A stretch of DNA of 58,198 nt from Cyanobacteriota bacterium (GCA_025054735.1 JANWZG010000001.1:1-58198); one strand, 5' to 3'. Shown: positions 18,453-28,055, counted from the first letter of the stretch. The notes: generated by a model from the letters alone, not told the origin. Made by a program: numbers and translations.

Positions 18453-20591
18453 TTATGGTGACTCAAATGCTTCTAATACGGGTTTGTGAATGCCTTCTCG
18501 AATCAGGGTGTCTCGATCGTTTACCGGAGTCCAGCCTAGTTCGCGCTCGGCCTTGGAGGAGTCAAAGCGGGCAGCAAAGCTGCGACCTTCCCAGTCAGCA
18601 TAGCTGGGCATAGTGGCGTTGGGATCACGCCCGATGCTTTTGATCGCCCATTTCACCAAGGCTTCTAGGTAGTTGCGCCAGCTTGGGGTAGGGATGCGTT
18701 TGAGTTTGATGCCCGCCTTACGCTCAAATTCATCGAGATAGTCATTGGCGGTAATGGTGGTAGGGCTAGTGAGGTTGTAGGATTCACCATCAATGCCAGG
18801 AATGGTAAGGGCCTTGACCATAGCATCGGCAACATCATCAACGAGGACGATCGGCAGGGGATGGTTACCGGATCCCCAAAGGCGACACACGGAGTTGTAG
18901 GGCCATGCACAAACTCCCCAGTGGTGGGGATCGCCCCCAGACCCTAATACAATACCGGGGCGAAAGATAACTACGGATAAGCCTTTGTTTTTGTAGAGTT
19001 GCAGTAGCACGTTCTCGTTTTCGGCCTTGGAGCGGGCGTAGGGGGCTGCTCGTAACAAGCCGGGATGGGGTTTAGTAGCTTCGGTAATGGGGGGCACACC
19101 ACTACCTGCATAGTAGATGGCGATCGATGAGGCATAGAATAAACGCTTCACTCCATGCTTGATGCATAGTTCTCCCACCATGCGGGTTGGCTCTACATCA
19201 AACTTGAGGAATTCAGGCCAAGTTTTGCCATAGCCCCTGGCTAGGTGATAGACGTATTGAATGCCGTCTAGGGCTGCATCTACTGATTCAGCGTTGGTGA
19301 AGTCGCCCTTGGTTAGCTCTACACCCAACTGGCGCAGCTCAGCCGGGCAACTATTGGGATCGCGCACAAGAATGCGGACACCATGCCCCTCTTGGCGTAA
19401 GCGTTTTACTAGGGCTTTGCCAATAAATCCGGTTCCACCAATCACTAGCACTGTGGATGGGGGTGGCGAGGGGGCAATGGCATCGCTGACAGGGGCCGTT
19501 TTTTCTATAACAGGGAATTGGGTTTCTTGGGCAATCCACTCGGCAAGGACAATCGCCTGTTCCCCTAACTCTGGACTGACGCGCTCATCCAAGATTCGCT
19601 TCCAGTTGGTGTAGAAGCTTGCCGTAGCGCGAGTGATGCTATGGGAAAAAGGCCCTGCTATTTTGGAAAGCTTCATCTTGGAGAGCACAAAGTTGGTTAG
19701 GGTTTCCCTAGCCTGCCGAGAGGCATCCCTAGCCATGGTAGTGACGTTGAGGTAGCGATCGACATCTAGAGGATAGGGGGTATGTTCCTGGCGAGTGTAG
19801 GTATTGTTCTCGAAATCTACATGACCAACCCCATTGGTGCCTCGGACGTGGATGTAATGTTCTGAGTAACCATCAATGAAAGAGAAGCGGAGACGAATGC
19901 TGGTGTTGCCTTTCCAACCACGAATTTCCCAGCGGCGATAGAACTCTAGGCCACGGGGCAGGTCTACCCGATCGCGCACATCTACGGCGACGGTATCAGG
20001 CATTCCCAGCAAATGCACCACATGTACAAACGAGTGGGGGGCAACTTCAAACAAAATGTTCTTAGGTGTTTGCAGCATCCAAGCTCCAAAGGGGCCTCCC
20101 TTCAGTTGTCCCAGTTCTTTGTTCCAAATGATGTCTACTTGGTCAATGCGCCCCAGTCGTCCGCTGCGCATATCGGTAACTAGCTGCTCATAGGCAGGAA
20201 AGTAGAGAAAATTGTGACTCACGCCAATAATGCGGTTACGATCAGTCGCCATCTGGCGTAAGGCTTGACAGTCAGCAACCGTATGGCACAGGGGTTTTTC
20301 GATAAACACATCTACCCCAGCTTCCAACACTGGAGCTGCCGTCTTAAAGTGGAGATTGGGGGGCGTGAGCACATGGACTACATCCAGAGGCACTGAAGAC
20401 AGCATGGTGCTCAAGTCATTGTAGACATGGGGAATTCCCTTGGCTTGAGCTAGTTGCTCAGCTAGCCGTTGGTTTAGGTCACAGACGGCTTTTAACTCCG
20501 CTCCTGGAAACGACTGTACCGCCGTCGCGTGGAAATCGGCAATATAGCCAGCACCTAGCAACCCTACCGCAATTTTCTTGCCCTCAGCCAT
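18453..20591 (-). CDS. Gfo/Idh/MocA oxidoreductase fused to an NAD-dependent epimerase/dehydratase
   Basis: 712 residues, two enzymes in one chain. Residues 1 to about 365 are Gfo/Idh/MocA: GLLGAGYIADFH (NAD-binding), EKP in VFIEKPLC and a GGPFGAW/APHSFVH region. From about residue 380 an extended SDR follows with GGTGFIGKAL, and catalytic YARSK (YxxxK). Both domains act on nucleotide sugars in other systems: MocA-type enzymes oxidise or reduce at C2/C3, SDR enzymes epimerise or dehydrate. Together they could run two successive steps of a sugar-nucleotide pathway; this is inference. Each catalytic motif is intact. The gene is 126 bp downstream of the GT operon on the same strand and convergent with the GT2 at 17513. 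Confidence 0.9.
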   Translation of the reverse strand: MAEGKKIAVGLLGAGYIADFHATAVQSFPGAELKAVCDLNQRLAEQLAQAKGIPHVYNDLSTMLSSVPLDVVHVLTPPNLHFKTAAPVLEAGVDVFIEKPLCHTVADCQALRQMATDRNRIIGVSHNFLYFPAYEQLVTDMRSGRLGRIDQVDIIWNKELGQLKGGPFGAWMLQTPKNILFEVAPHSFVHVVHLLGMPDTVAVDVRDRVDLPRGLEFYRRWEIRGWKGNTSIRLRFSFIDGYSEHYIHVRGTNGVGHVDFENNTYTRQEHTPYPLDVDRYLNVTTMARDASRQARETLTNFVLSKMKLSKIAGPFSHSITRATASFYTNWKRILDERVSPELGEQAIVLAEWIAQETQFPVIEKTAPVSDAIAPSPPPSTVLVIGGTGFIGKALVKRLRQEGHGVRILVRDPNSCPAELRQLGVELTKGDFTNAESVDAALDGIQYVYHLARGYGKTWPEFLKFDVEPTRMVGELCIKHGVKRLFYASSIAIYYAGSGVPPITEATKPHPGLLRAAPYARSKAENENVLLQLYKNKGLSVVIFRPGIVLGSGGDPHHWGVCAWPYNSVCRLWGSGNHPLPIVLVDDVADAMVKALTIPGIDGESYNLTSPTTITANDYLDEFERKAGIKLKRIPTPSWRNYLEALVKWAIKSIGRDPNATMPSYADWEGRSFAARFDSSKAERELGWTPVNDRDTLIREGIHKPVLEAFESP

Positions 20592-20717
20592 TACTTTTCT
20601 CCCTTATGGAACAAAATCTTACCCAATGCTGGTTCATGACTCGCACCCTTGGTTATTGTCTTACGTTGTTCGCTCGATGAATAGAGTGGTTCATTGTCAT
20701 TCATGGTTCGCGATCGC

Positions 20718-21764
20718 CTAGCCGCCCGCATTTACTCCTTTGTACTCGATAATTTTGTGTTGCCGCTTGCGCCAGCGGGTGATGTAAAAATTGATCACCC
20801 CTAAAGCTTCTGGAAATGCAGACAGGGCACAGGAAATTCCCCATGGCACGCTATCAGCCTGGGAAAAGCCTCGCTTTTGAGTATTCAGAATAGTTTTGAT
20901 CGCAGTTAGGGGATAGCGCCCCCACACCAGCAGTGACCAACCATAGGTGGGAACGGCTAACACTAGGGAGGTTAAGGGGATAATGACTCCCCAGAGTAGG
21001 CTTCGGCGCACTTCTTTGACAAACTTGCGTTCCGGCAGTCGTCCATGCATGGACGATACTTGGGCATAGGCATAGCCACAACGCTTGGCTCGTTGCCACC
21101 ACTGGCGCACGCTGTGCATGTCTGCATCGTGAACGGTACTATGGCGATCGATGCGGATCAGCCGCCCCCCAGTTTGCCGTAGTCGCACCCCTAGTTCATC
21201 ATCCTCTGCGGCAATGACCTTGGGGTTATAGCCTCCCACAGCGGTGAAGGTTGCTGCCCGAATCATCACATCACCGCCAAAGCAGCTAATTTCCCCCACA
21301 GGCCCTATGTGCCACTCTACATCACAAATGCGGTTGAAGGGGCTGCGCTCTGGGTAACGTTCTCGTCGCCAACCACAGACGGCTACCACATCGGGTTGTG
21401 CATCCATGACGGCAGCAGCAGCTTCAATCCATCCTGGCAAGACTTCACAGTCACCATCAAAGAATTGCACGTAGTCTACTGTAGGATCTATTTGCAGTAG
21501 GCGATCGAAGCCAGCGTTACGAGCACGAGCAGCCGTGAAGGGAATAGACAGGTCTAAAGCCACAACCTCTACACCACGTTGACGGGCTGCTTCGCAACTG
21601 CCATCGGTGGAACCAGAGTCAACGTAAACGATCGACATGTCATGGGAGCGTTGCGCCACCAGAGAGTCGAGACAGCGAATCAACCGTTCTCCCTCATTGC
21701 GCCCAATTGTAACAACACCAACACGGCTCATAGAGTTATTAGTTACCACTGAATCAGTCAACAC
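20718..21764 (-). CDS. Family 2 glycosyltransferase
   Basis: 348 residues from the GTG at 21764, which abuts the upstream stop codon (TAG-GTG); an ATG at 21731 (MSRVGVVTIG) is an equally good start. Motifs: VGVVTIGRNEGERL, IVYVDSGSTDGS, QFFDGDCEV (DxD), and AAEDDELGVRLR. A C-terminal hydrophobic segment (about 245-270) may associate with membrane. This resembles GT2 enzymes used in exopolysaccharide synthesis. It is the last gene of a four-gene minus-strand operon starting at 25340. Confidence 0.9.
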   Translation of the reverse strand: MLTDSVVTNNSMSRVGVVTIGRNEGERLIRCLDSLVAQRSHDMSIVYVDSGSTDGSCEAARQRGVEVVALDLSIPFTAARARNAGFDRLLQIDPTVDYVQFFDGDCEVLPGWIEAAAAVMDAQPDVVAVCGWRRERYPERSPFNRICDVEWHIGPVGEISCFGGDVMIRAATFTAVGGYNPKVIAAEDDELGVRLRQTGGRLIRIDRHSTVHDADMHSVRQWWQRAKRCGYAYAQVSSMHGRLPERKFVKEVRRSLLWGVIIPLTSLVLAVPTYGWSLLVWGRYPLTAIKTILNTQKRGFSQADSVPWGISCALSAFPEALGVINFYITRWRKRQHKIIEYKGVNAGG

Positions 21765-22964
21765 CTACTTGGTCTTACCATACCAACTAGACTTGAGGCG
21801 GCGGTTGTACAGCCATTGTCGATTTTCTGGCGAGTCAAACAACCATCGCTCAATCAATTCGCCCCATTTGACCGGAATTTGTAGCCGTTGCCAAGCTTCA
21901 GCAGAGGCCTGGGATAGCGCTTGGTAAAGGCTAGCGTCTGTTTGTAGGGTTTTGATAGCCCTAGCGAGGGCTGTTGGCTGTCCGGCGGGGAAGATTATGG
22001 CGTTAGTCTGGTGGTGAAGTTTTCCTAAAAACATGGGGTGATCGGAGGCTATGATCGGCGTGCGCGAACACATGGCTTCGTAGAGAGTCATGGGGAACCC
22101 TTCTGGATACTCGTGACGACTAGGTACTACCACTGCGTCTGCCTCTCGCATCAGATGCACAACCTGCTTGTGGGGCACCAATCCCAGAAATTCCACTTGG
22201 TCAACAATTCCTAAGCTGGTAGCCTGTGCCTTAAACGCCTCTAGATCACCACGTCCAGCTACCTTCAATCGTGCCACTAGCCCTTGACTTCGCAACTGGC
22301 TAAGGGCATCTAGAATGTCACCTACCCCCTTAGCGGCGATGACTGAGCCGACATACACCAGCTTAAAAGGCTGTGTTGAATCTGGTTGGCTTTTGGGTGT
22401 AAAGTCATCGGGTCGCATGGAGTGGGGCCAATCCCAGGGGATGATTTTATTGGGATTAACCCCGATTGCTTGTAGCGATCGGGCTGAGTTTTCACCATGG
22501 TTGCCCACCCAGTTCACTAGGGGATGGTTGAGCTGGCGTGCCAACAAGAAGCCTTTAAATTTCTCCTTCAGCTTAGTGTGGTTGAAGGAATCAGCTAGTA
22601 ACCCTAGGGTTTTAAACTGCGACTGAATTGCCCAGGCAAACAGCTTGCGGTCAGGGAAGCCAATCGTTACATGGGTTGGATTTTGAGCCGCCACTAGAGC
22701 AGCCAATTCACCAGCATTGATACTACCGGAAGAACCAGCTCCGATCGCGCGCACATCATTTGCTAATACCTTGTTGTAAGGTGCCGGTGTACGGTTACAA
22801 ATCACGGTGAGGTCATCAATTTTCTGGCGGAGATCGCCCACAAAATCTACCGAGTAGCGCTGAGCATAGTAGGTCTCGTCACCACCGGCTGCAAACCGTT
22901 CAAAGGCATCACCATAGTCACCGGCATATTGCAGCATCACTAGCCGAATGCCACTAGTGCTCAT
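21765..22964 (-). CDS. Family 4 glycosyltransferase
   Basis: 399 residues with the GT-B two-domain organisation. The C-terminal donor-binding part has KLVYVGSVIAAKGVGDILDAL, KVAGRGDLEAF, VEFLGLVPHKQVVHLMREADAVVVPSRHEYPEGFPMTLYEAM: the EGFP/E motif is the GT4 EX7E signature. The N-terminal half is more diverged. It probably transfers a hexose or deoxyhexose from a nucleotide donor. The start is an ATG at 22964, 4 bp after the upstream stop at 22969. Confidence 0.9.
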   Translation of the reverse strand: MSTSGIRLVMLQYAGDYGDAFERFAAGGDETYYAQRYSVDFVGDLRQKIDDLTVICNRTPAPYNKVLANDVRAIGAGSSGSINAGELAALVAAQNPTHVTIGFPDRKLFAWAIQSQFKTLGLLADSFNHTKLKEKFKGFLLARQLNHPLVNWVGNHGENSARSLQAIGVNPNKIIPWDWPHSMRPDDFTPKSQPDSTQPFKLVYVGSVIAAKGVGDILDALSQLRSQGLVARLKVAGRGDLEAFKAQATSLGIVDQVEFLGLVPHKQVVHLMREADAVVVPSRHEYPEGFPMTLYEAMCSRTPIIASDHPMFLGKLHHQTNAIIFPAGQPTALARAIKTLQTDASLYQALSQASAEAWQRLQIPVKWGELIERWLFDSPENRQWLYNRRLKSSWYGKTK

Positions 22965-22968
22965 TGTA

Positions 22969-24087
22969 TTAGCTCCTTAACATCTGGTTGACTTGAGCCG
23001 CCTTACTGCGTTCGATTGCCCGGTATAGACCTTTCTCAAACAAATCCGTGGCATCATCCCAGGTATAGCCGATAACAGTTTCGTAGGCGCGATCGGACAA
23101 CTGTTGCCACTCCTCGTTGGACATCGACAATACCTGCACTAGCTTCTCTGCTAGAGCTTTTGCATCGCCACAGGGAGCCAAATAGCCATTGACACCATCA
23201 ACAATGATATCCAGAGGGCCACCCACTGCCGTTGATACCACAGGACAGCGACAAGCCATGGCTTCTAGAGGAGGTAAATGAAACCCTTCGCTCCAACTGC
23301 CACAGAGCCAAACATCACATTGGGCGTAGATATCACGCAGGGACTGTTGCTCTGGCTTGAGAAAATAGTCTGAATTTGCTGGTAGGGGTAGCTCTGGGGA
23401 TAAAGGGTAGGTGCCAAAAGCAACCATACGCAAATTTGGAATCTTTTGAGATGCCAAGTCAAAGGCTTTCAGGCTGACTGCACAACCCTTCCAGTGAGGT
23501 GTTGCATATAGCATACCTACTGTTGGCACGGGCTGCTTACTGCGCCGGGGGGCATAGAACTGCTCGGTGTCAACACTATTCGGCACAAAGGTAACGTCTG
23601 TGTCCCCATATTCGTCGCGGGCCAGATCGACCAGCCACTTAGAAATTGTAATTTTGTGGAGCGGGAGCCGCCATGTTGCTTTCACTCGCTCCACGGGCAG
23701 ATAGTCGAATACTTCATGATGCTGAAGAAAGTAAGCTTTTGCACCTTTAGCGGGTGACAGCTTGGCGACCCATTCAGCCGTTTCCCACCAAGTGGCGATG
23801 ACGACATCTGCATCTGGTAGATCGGCATCGGTGACAGGACGATCGCGATCAATCACGTAGTGAGGCACATCCACATTGTCCATATGGGATGGCAAACGCT
23901 TTGGATAGGATAACCAACCACGACCCTGGAGTAGTGATTTGACCTGTTCTTTCCATGTTGGTTGATAGTGTGGCACCGAAATCACTGTAACATCATGCCC
24001 TCGTTTCTTGAGACGATCAGCATAGATGGCAACCACCCGGATACCCCCAGCCAATGTTGCTACAGGCAATACAAATGTCACTTTCAT
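22969..24087 (-). CDS. Family 4 glycosyltransferase
   Basis: 372 residues. The N-terminus MKVTFVLPVATLAGGIRVV is a typical GT4 opening. The donor site region reads GSWSEGFHLPPLEAMACRCPVVS (EX7E) followed by VGGPLDIIVDGVNG. The start ATG overlaps the previous gene's stop by 4 bp (ATGA at 24084-24087), which points to translational coupling. Acts presumably on the same glycan as its neighbours. Confidence 0.93.
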   Translation of the reverse strand: MKVTFVLPVATLAGGIRVVAIYADRLKKRGHDVTVISVPHYQPTWKEQVKSLLQGRGWLSYPKRLPSHMDNVDVPHYVIDRDRPVTDADLPDADVVIATWWETAEWVAKLSPAKGAKAYFLQHHEVFDYLPVERVKATWRLPLHKITISKWLVDLARDEYGDTDVTFVPNSVDTEQFYAPRRSKQPVPTVGMLYATPHWKGCAVSLKAFDLASQKIPNLRMVAFGTYPLSPELPLPANSDYFLKPEQQSLRDIYAQCDVWLCGSWSEGFHLPPLEAMACRCPVVSTAVGGPLDIIVDGVNGYLAPCGDAKALAEKLVQVLSMSNEEWQQLSDRAYETVIGYTWDDATDLFEKGLYRAIERSKAAQVNQMLRS

Positions 24088-25340
24088 ACAGAAGGATACC
24101 CATCCACAACTGCTTCAAACAACTGCACTAGTTTTCTAGCTTCAATAGATGCACTATGCTCGCGAGCAACTCGCTCCATACCAACGTTGCCCATGTGAGA
24201 CAACTTTTCAACCGATGCTGTTAACACCGATCGCATTGCCTCTGCTAGGTGGCTGACAGAACCCGCGGGCACTAGCCAACCACAAACCCCCGGTTCTACT
24301 AACTCTGGAATGCCTGCAACATAGGTGCTGATGACAGGACGCGCCAGCGCTAATGCTTCCATAATCACCACGGGCAGCCCCTCAGCAAAACTAGGGAGCA
24401 CAAGGGCACGCGCATTTAGCAACTGTTGACGCACCTCAGCGCTACTTGCCCAACCCGTGATCACGATATGATTCTGTAGGTGATATTCGGCGATCGTGGC
24501 CTCAATCTGCCGCCGTAGCGGCCCGTCTCCCACAAAGATCAATTTGAACATTACGCCGTCTAAGGCCAGCTTTGTTGCTGCTTCTAGCAATAGTAGATGT
24601 CCCTTTTGTTCACTCAACCGTCCTACACAAACTAAGATAGGTGCTTCCGGCACAGGCGTATAAGGCTGATTCAAAAACTCATCATCAACTCCACAGTGAA
24701 TGACATGGATCTTTTGCCAATGACGATAGTCGCACCAGCGGTAAAGTTGGCTTCTACCAAAGGAACTGACTGCTACCACAAAGGCAGCATGACGAATCTT
24801 TTCCTCTAGAGCGATCGCCCCTGGTTTGTCAAACTCTTCTGGGCCATGCACAGTAAAGCTATAGGCAGGGCCACCCAGATAACGACAGAGCAACGCTACG
24901 GTTGCTGAATTGGTACCAAAATGCACGTGTACATGCCCAACACCTGATTGTTGAAACCAGCGGAGCAATACACAGGCTTCCGCTAGGTAGGCAACATGCA
25001 GCACCAGTCCCCGCTCAGACTTCAAACCTAGTCGCACTGTGGCACCCACAGTCTTTGCTAGAGACAGTGGTCGGGTAACCAACGCCCAGAGCAGGCCAGA
25101 GAGCAAGCTCAACCCTGCACCTTTCAGCCCACCAGCGAGCACTACTCTGGTTTTTGCTAGCTCTGCTTTGTCGCCCTCGTCTACCAGCTCAGCATCACAG
25201 GCCCGGATGGAGCACCGCAATACCTTGATTCCACAGGCTTCAACTGCAAGGATTTCTCGACGGATAAAACTATGACTAACTTTAGGATACTGGTTGACTA
25301 GATAGGCAACAGTAGAAGCCATCGGTGTTGATTGCGTCAT
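24084..25340 (-). CDS. Family 4 glycosyltransferase, first gene of the operon
   Basis: 418 residues. N-terminal acceptor domain begins VAYLVNQYPKVSHSFIRREI, a form typical of cyanobacterial and proteobacterial exopolysaccharide GT4 enzymes. The donor domain shows LVCVGRLSEQKGHLLLLEA, FAEGLPVVIMEALALARPVIS (EX7E) and GVCGWLVPAGS. The helical stretch around residues 70-115 has hydrophobic parts that may touch the membrane. It is divergent from the chorismate lyase gene (134 bp between) and heads the four-gene GT operon. Confidence 0.92.
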   Translation of the reverse strand: MTQSTPMASTVAYLVNQYPKVSHSFIRREILAVEACGIKVLRCSIRACDAELVDEGDKAELAKTRVVLAGGLKGAGLSLLSGLLWALVTRPLSLAKTVGATVRLGLKSERGLVLHVAYLAEACVLLRWFQQSGVGHVHVHFGTNSATVALLCRYLGGPAYSFTVHGPEEFDKPGAIALEEKIRHAAFVVAVSSFGRSQLYRWCDYRHWQKIHVIHCGVDDEFLNQPYTPVPEAPILVCVGRLSEQKGHLLLLEAATKLALDGVMFKLIFVGDGPLRRQIEATIAEYHLQNHIVITGWASSAEVRQQLLNARALVLPSFAEGLPVVIMEALALARPVISTYVAGIPELVEPGVCGWLVPAGSVSHLAEAMRSVLTASVEKLSHMGNVGMERVAREHSASIEARKLVQLFEAVVDGYPSV

Positions 25341-25474
25341 GACTCCCTAAATAGTAACCTGTCCATCGTTATCTATTCCCCTCAAATATCGCTGGTTACA
25401 CGACACTTCAATGTTGAATTACAAACAACTTGCTACAATAAGTTAAGATTTGTGACAAAGAGCAGGTATCACCC

Positions 25475-26056
25475 GTGCTGACGACAGAACCGCAGGATCA
25501 AACCCTTCGACCAGATTTGCGCCGATCGCTCACCCGCAGCCACATCAATCCAGCGATGCTGAGTCCATTCCAGCGCATTCTGTTGACGACAGACGGCACG
25601 GTCACTGACATTTTAGAAGCGTACCTGTTTGAGCAAATTCAAGTGGTGAAGCTGGCGGAAGCTCTGCATCCTAGCCCGCAGGCTATTCCAGAGTTGGATT
25701 TACCATCAGGGACGGAAGTGATTGATCGCAAAATTCTGCTCAAAGGCAAAATTAGCCAGCGCCACTTCATCTATGCCGAGTCAATCATTGTTCCTAGTCG
25801 GTTGGATGATCAGTTTCGCCATGAGTTACTAAAGACACGCACGCCGATCGGCAAAATTTGGCTGGATCAAAGGGTGGAAACTTTTAAGGAGATTATCATC
25901 TCTGGCAAAGAACCTGCTCAGGACTTAGCTGACTATTTCAGTATTGCTCCCGATGATTCGTTATTGTTCCGCACTTACCGCGTGATTTCTAATCGTCAAG
26001 CTACAATGCTGATTACCGAAAAGTTTCCCGAAAGCTACTTCCGGCGAGATTTTTGA
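25475..26056 (+). CDS. Chorismate pyruvate-lyase (UbiC/DUF98 family)
   Basis: 193 residues from a GTG start with AGGT 7-10 nt upstream. The sequence matches the cyanobacterial DUF98 family: MLSPFQRILLTTDGTVTDILEAY at residues 28-50 and RTYRVISNRQATMLITEKFPE near the C-terminus. In Synechocystis the homologue has been shown to convert chorismate to 4-hydroxybenzoate plus pyruvate, the first dedicated step of plastoquinone head-group synthesis. That pathway knowledge is from the literature, the assignment from sequence resemblance. It is single-copy and precedes mnmH by 64 bp on the same strand. Confidence 0.88.
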   Translation: MLTTEPQDQTLRPDLRRSLTRSHINPAMLSPFQRILLTTDGTVTDILEAYLFEQIQVVKLAEALHPSPQAIPELDLPSGTEVIDRKILLKGKISQRHFIYAESIIVPSRLDDQFRHELLKTRTPIGKIWLDQRVETFKEIIISGKEPAQDLADYFSIAPDDSLLFRTYRVISNRQATMLITEKFPESYFRRDF

Positions 26057-26120
26057 TCACCCAAGCTAGGTGAGAGTTCATCTCGGTCGTTAGTAACCAT
26101 CACCGACACCAACTCTTGGC

Positions 26121-27155
26121 ATGTCTGAGACTGTCACCATTGACGACTTTTTCCGAGCACCCGGAGTGATTCTGGATGTCCGCAGTCCGGCTGAATATGC
26201 TGATGGGCATATTCCTGGAGCCGTCAGTTTTCCCCTTTTCAGCGATGAAGAACGAGCGCTAGTGGGTACTTGCTACAAGCAGCAGGGGCGAGACTTGGCG
26301 ATCGAACTAGGCTTAGAACTGGTTGGCCCCAAGTTAGCTACCTTCGTCCGACAAGCTAAGCAACTGACAGCCGATCGCACCCTGCGAATTCACTGTTGGC
26401 GAGGGGGAATGCGCAGCAGCAGCATGGCTTGGTTACTGGAGACGGCTGGTTTTTCCACCACTGTGCTGACGGGCGGATATAAGGCATTTCGCCAATGGGT
26501 ACGCCAAACCCTGGCAATTCCCAAACCTATCCTGACCTTGGGCGGCATGACAGGTACAGGCAAAACTGCTGTGCTGACTGCATTAGCGGCACTGGGTGAA
26601 CAAGTATTGGATTTAGAAGCCTATGCCCATCATCGGGGCAGTAGCTATGGCAGCTTGGGATTGCCCCCACAACCAACCCAAGAGCAGTTTGAAAACCATG
26701 TTGCTCTGGCATGGGCTGCCTTGGATGCTCAGCGCCCAATTTGGATTGAGGCCGAAAGTCGTCGGATTGGACTGTGTCGTATACCCGATGAGTTATTTCA
26801 GCCCATGATGCGTGCGCCGGTAGTGCAAATTGTTCGATCGCGGTCTGAACGCATTGCCCTGTTGCTAGCAGAATATGGCTCTGCAGACCCTGAAGGCTTA
26901 GTCGCTGCAACTGAACGTCTGCGCAAGCGGTTGGGTGGTCTGCGCACTCAACAAGCTGTGGAGTTTATTCGCACAGGACAGCTAGCCGCTGCGATCGACC
27001 TAGTGCTGGATTATTACGACAAAACCTACACCTATGACTTGCAAAAACGTCAAGTCCCGATTTACACAATCAACGCTACTGGGTTGGATGCTCAACAAAC
27101 TGCTCAACTGCTAACCGAGAAAGCCGCCTTTGGTCATTTTCAAAGGGAGAATTGA
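26121..27155 (+). CDS. mnmH: tRNA 2-selenouridine(34) synthase
   Basis: 344 residues. The N-terminal rhodanese domain has ILDVRSPAEYADGHIPGAVSFP and the catalytic Cys (C92) in HCWRGGMRS, which is followed by a P-loop domain with GGMTGTGKT (residues 141-149, K148). The enzyme replaces sulphur by selenium in 2-thiouridine at tRNA wobble position 34 through a geranylated intermediate, using selenophosphate. SelD (238-2535) in the same window supplies that donor. Length and motif order match E. coli YbbB/SelU (about 364 residues). Start ATG at 26121 follows a short gap after the chorismate lyase gene. Confidence 0.95.
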   Translation: MSETVTIDDFFRAPGVILDVRSPAEYADGHIPGAVSFPLFSDEERALVGTCYKQQGRDLAIELGLELVGPKLATFVRQAKQLTADRTLRIHCWRGGMRSSSMAWLLETAGFSTTVLTGGYKAFRQWVRQTLAIPKPILTLGGMTGTGKTAVLTALAALGEQVLDLEAYAHHRGSSYGSLGLPPQPTQEQFENHVALAWAALDAQRPIWIEAESRRIGLCRIPDELFQPMMRAPVVQIVRSRSERIALLLAEYGSADPEGLVAATERLRKRLGGLRTQQAVEFIRTGQLAAAIDLVLDYYDKTYTYDLQKRQVPIYTINATGLDAQQTAQLLTEKAAFGHFQREN

Positions 27156-27228
27156 TGATTGCTACATAGTCAATCTGTCGTAGGTTATAGCAGTGCACAA
27201 GGTGACGTAGAGCCAGCACGGAGGTCAA

Positions 27229-27850
27229 GTGGCCTATAGTGACTTTACCCTAGAGATGGTGGTTGACCAGTTTAAGTTGACGATTCGAGAAACGTCAGCG
27301 CTGATACAAAGCCAGCCTGTGCAACCGACGGATTTGCTTGTTGCTATTCTGAAGTGGGAATTTGCCTTGGGCGATCGCAGTTGGGTCTGAAATTGCCCGC
27401 TATAGCGGCATCATTACTCAAGTCTTGCTGGATGTGCGGGCGCTGAGGCAAGAGCAAATCAGTGTTTTTGCTGGCAGAGAGTTCAATGTTGACCCTGCCC
27501 AGAAGCTCACTGGCTACTGTAATTTTTTGATTAGCCTTAGCCCGATTCAATCCATCATTCAAGCACCTGTGGTCATGATTGCTGAAGCAACGGGCGGCAT
27601 CTTAGAAAATGGTCTAGGGCAATGTGCAGCCATGATAGTCGCTGCGCAACAGTTTAACCACAACCACAACCTTGCCATTTCTACTGTCTATGGCTGTGTG
27701 ACGAATGGCAGCAATTGGAAATTTTTGCAACTTGTAGGTACCGAGCTGACCATAGACATTACTGAGTATGACATTGTCAACATCGAGCACCTGCTGGGTA
27801 TTCTGCTAGCGATGGTTACTCCCTCTGAACCGGTGGTAGGGCTGGTATAG
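27229..27850 (+). pseudogene. Frameshifted gene of a cyanobacterial hypothetical family
   Basis: A GTG at 27229 with a GGAGG ribosome binding site (27220-27224) starts VAYSDFTLEMVVDQFKLTI and runs to FALG, then ends at TGA (27388-27390) after RSWV. A second frame in +1 register starts at about 27362 and continues AIAVGSEIARYSGIITQVLLDVRAL through VGLV, stopping at 27850. Joining them needs removal of one G from the GGG at 27369-27371, next to a GCGATCGC octamer. The joined 206-residue protein matches, from memory, an uncharacterised cyanobacterial family (start YSDFTL, then SGIIxxVLLxVRxL, FxGREFNVDPxxGLxGxCxF, PVVxIVEAKxxxIxxGLGQC). The function of the family is unknown to me. The disruption may be real or a sequencing error. 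Confidence 0.65.
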
Positions 27851-27860
27851 TCTGTAGTTC

Positions 27861-27890
27861 GTAGTAGGGACTTAAATCCTTACCACGAAG
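27861..27890. repeat. Degenerate copy of the dispersed GGACTTAAGTCC repeat
   Basis: GTAGTAGGGACTTAAATCCT and the following TACCACGAAG resemble the elements at 9192 and 15109 with two mismatches in the right arm. It starts 11 bp after the stop of the frameshifted gene. Confidence 0.55.
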
Positions 27891-28055
27891 TTCAGTCCCA
27901 CATATGCTTCGGCTAGCACCTGTGGTAACCTGTGCGATCGTTGTGCAGACTACCATTTTTGGTCACTATCTAGTAGACAATCGGCCTATCAAAAATCGAA
28001 AGACTTTCTTAGAAGACTTTCCTGCTTGTGTATCCCTTATCGCACAGTTCTACCT

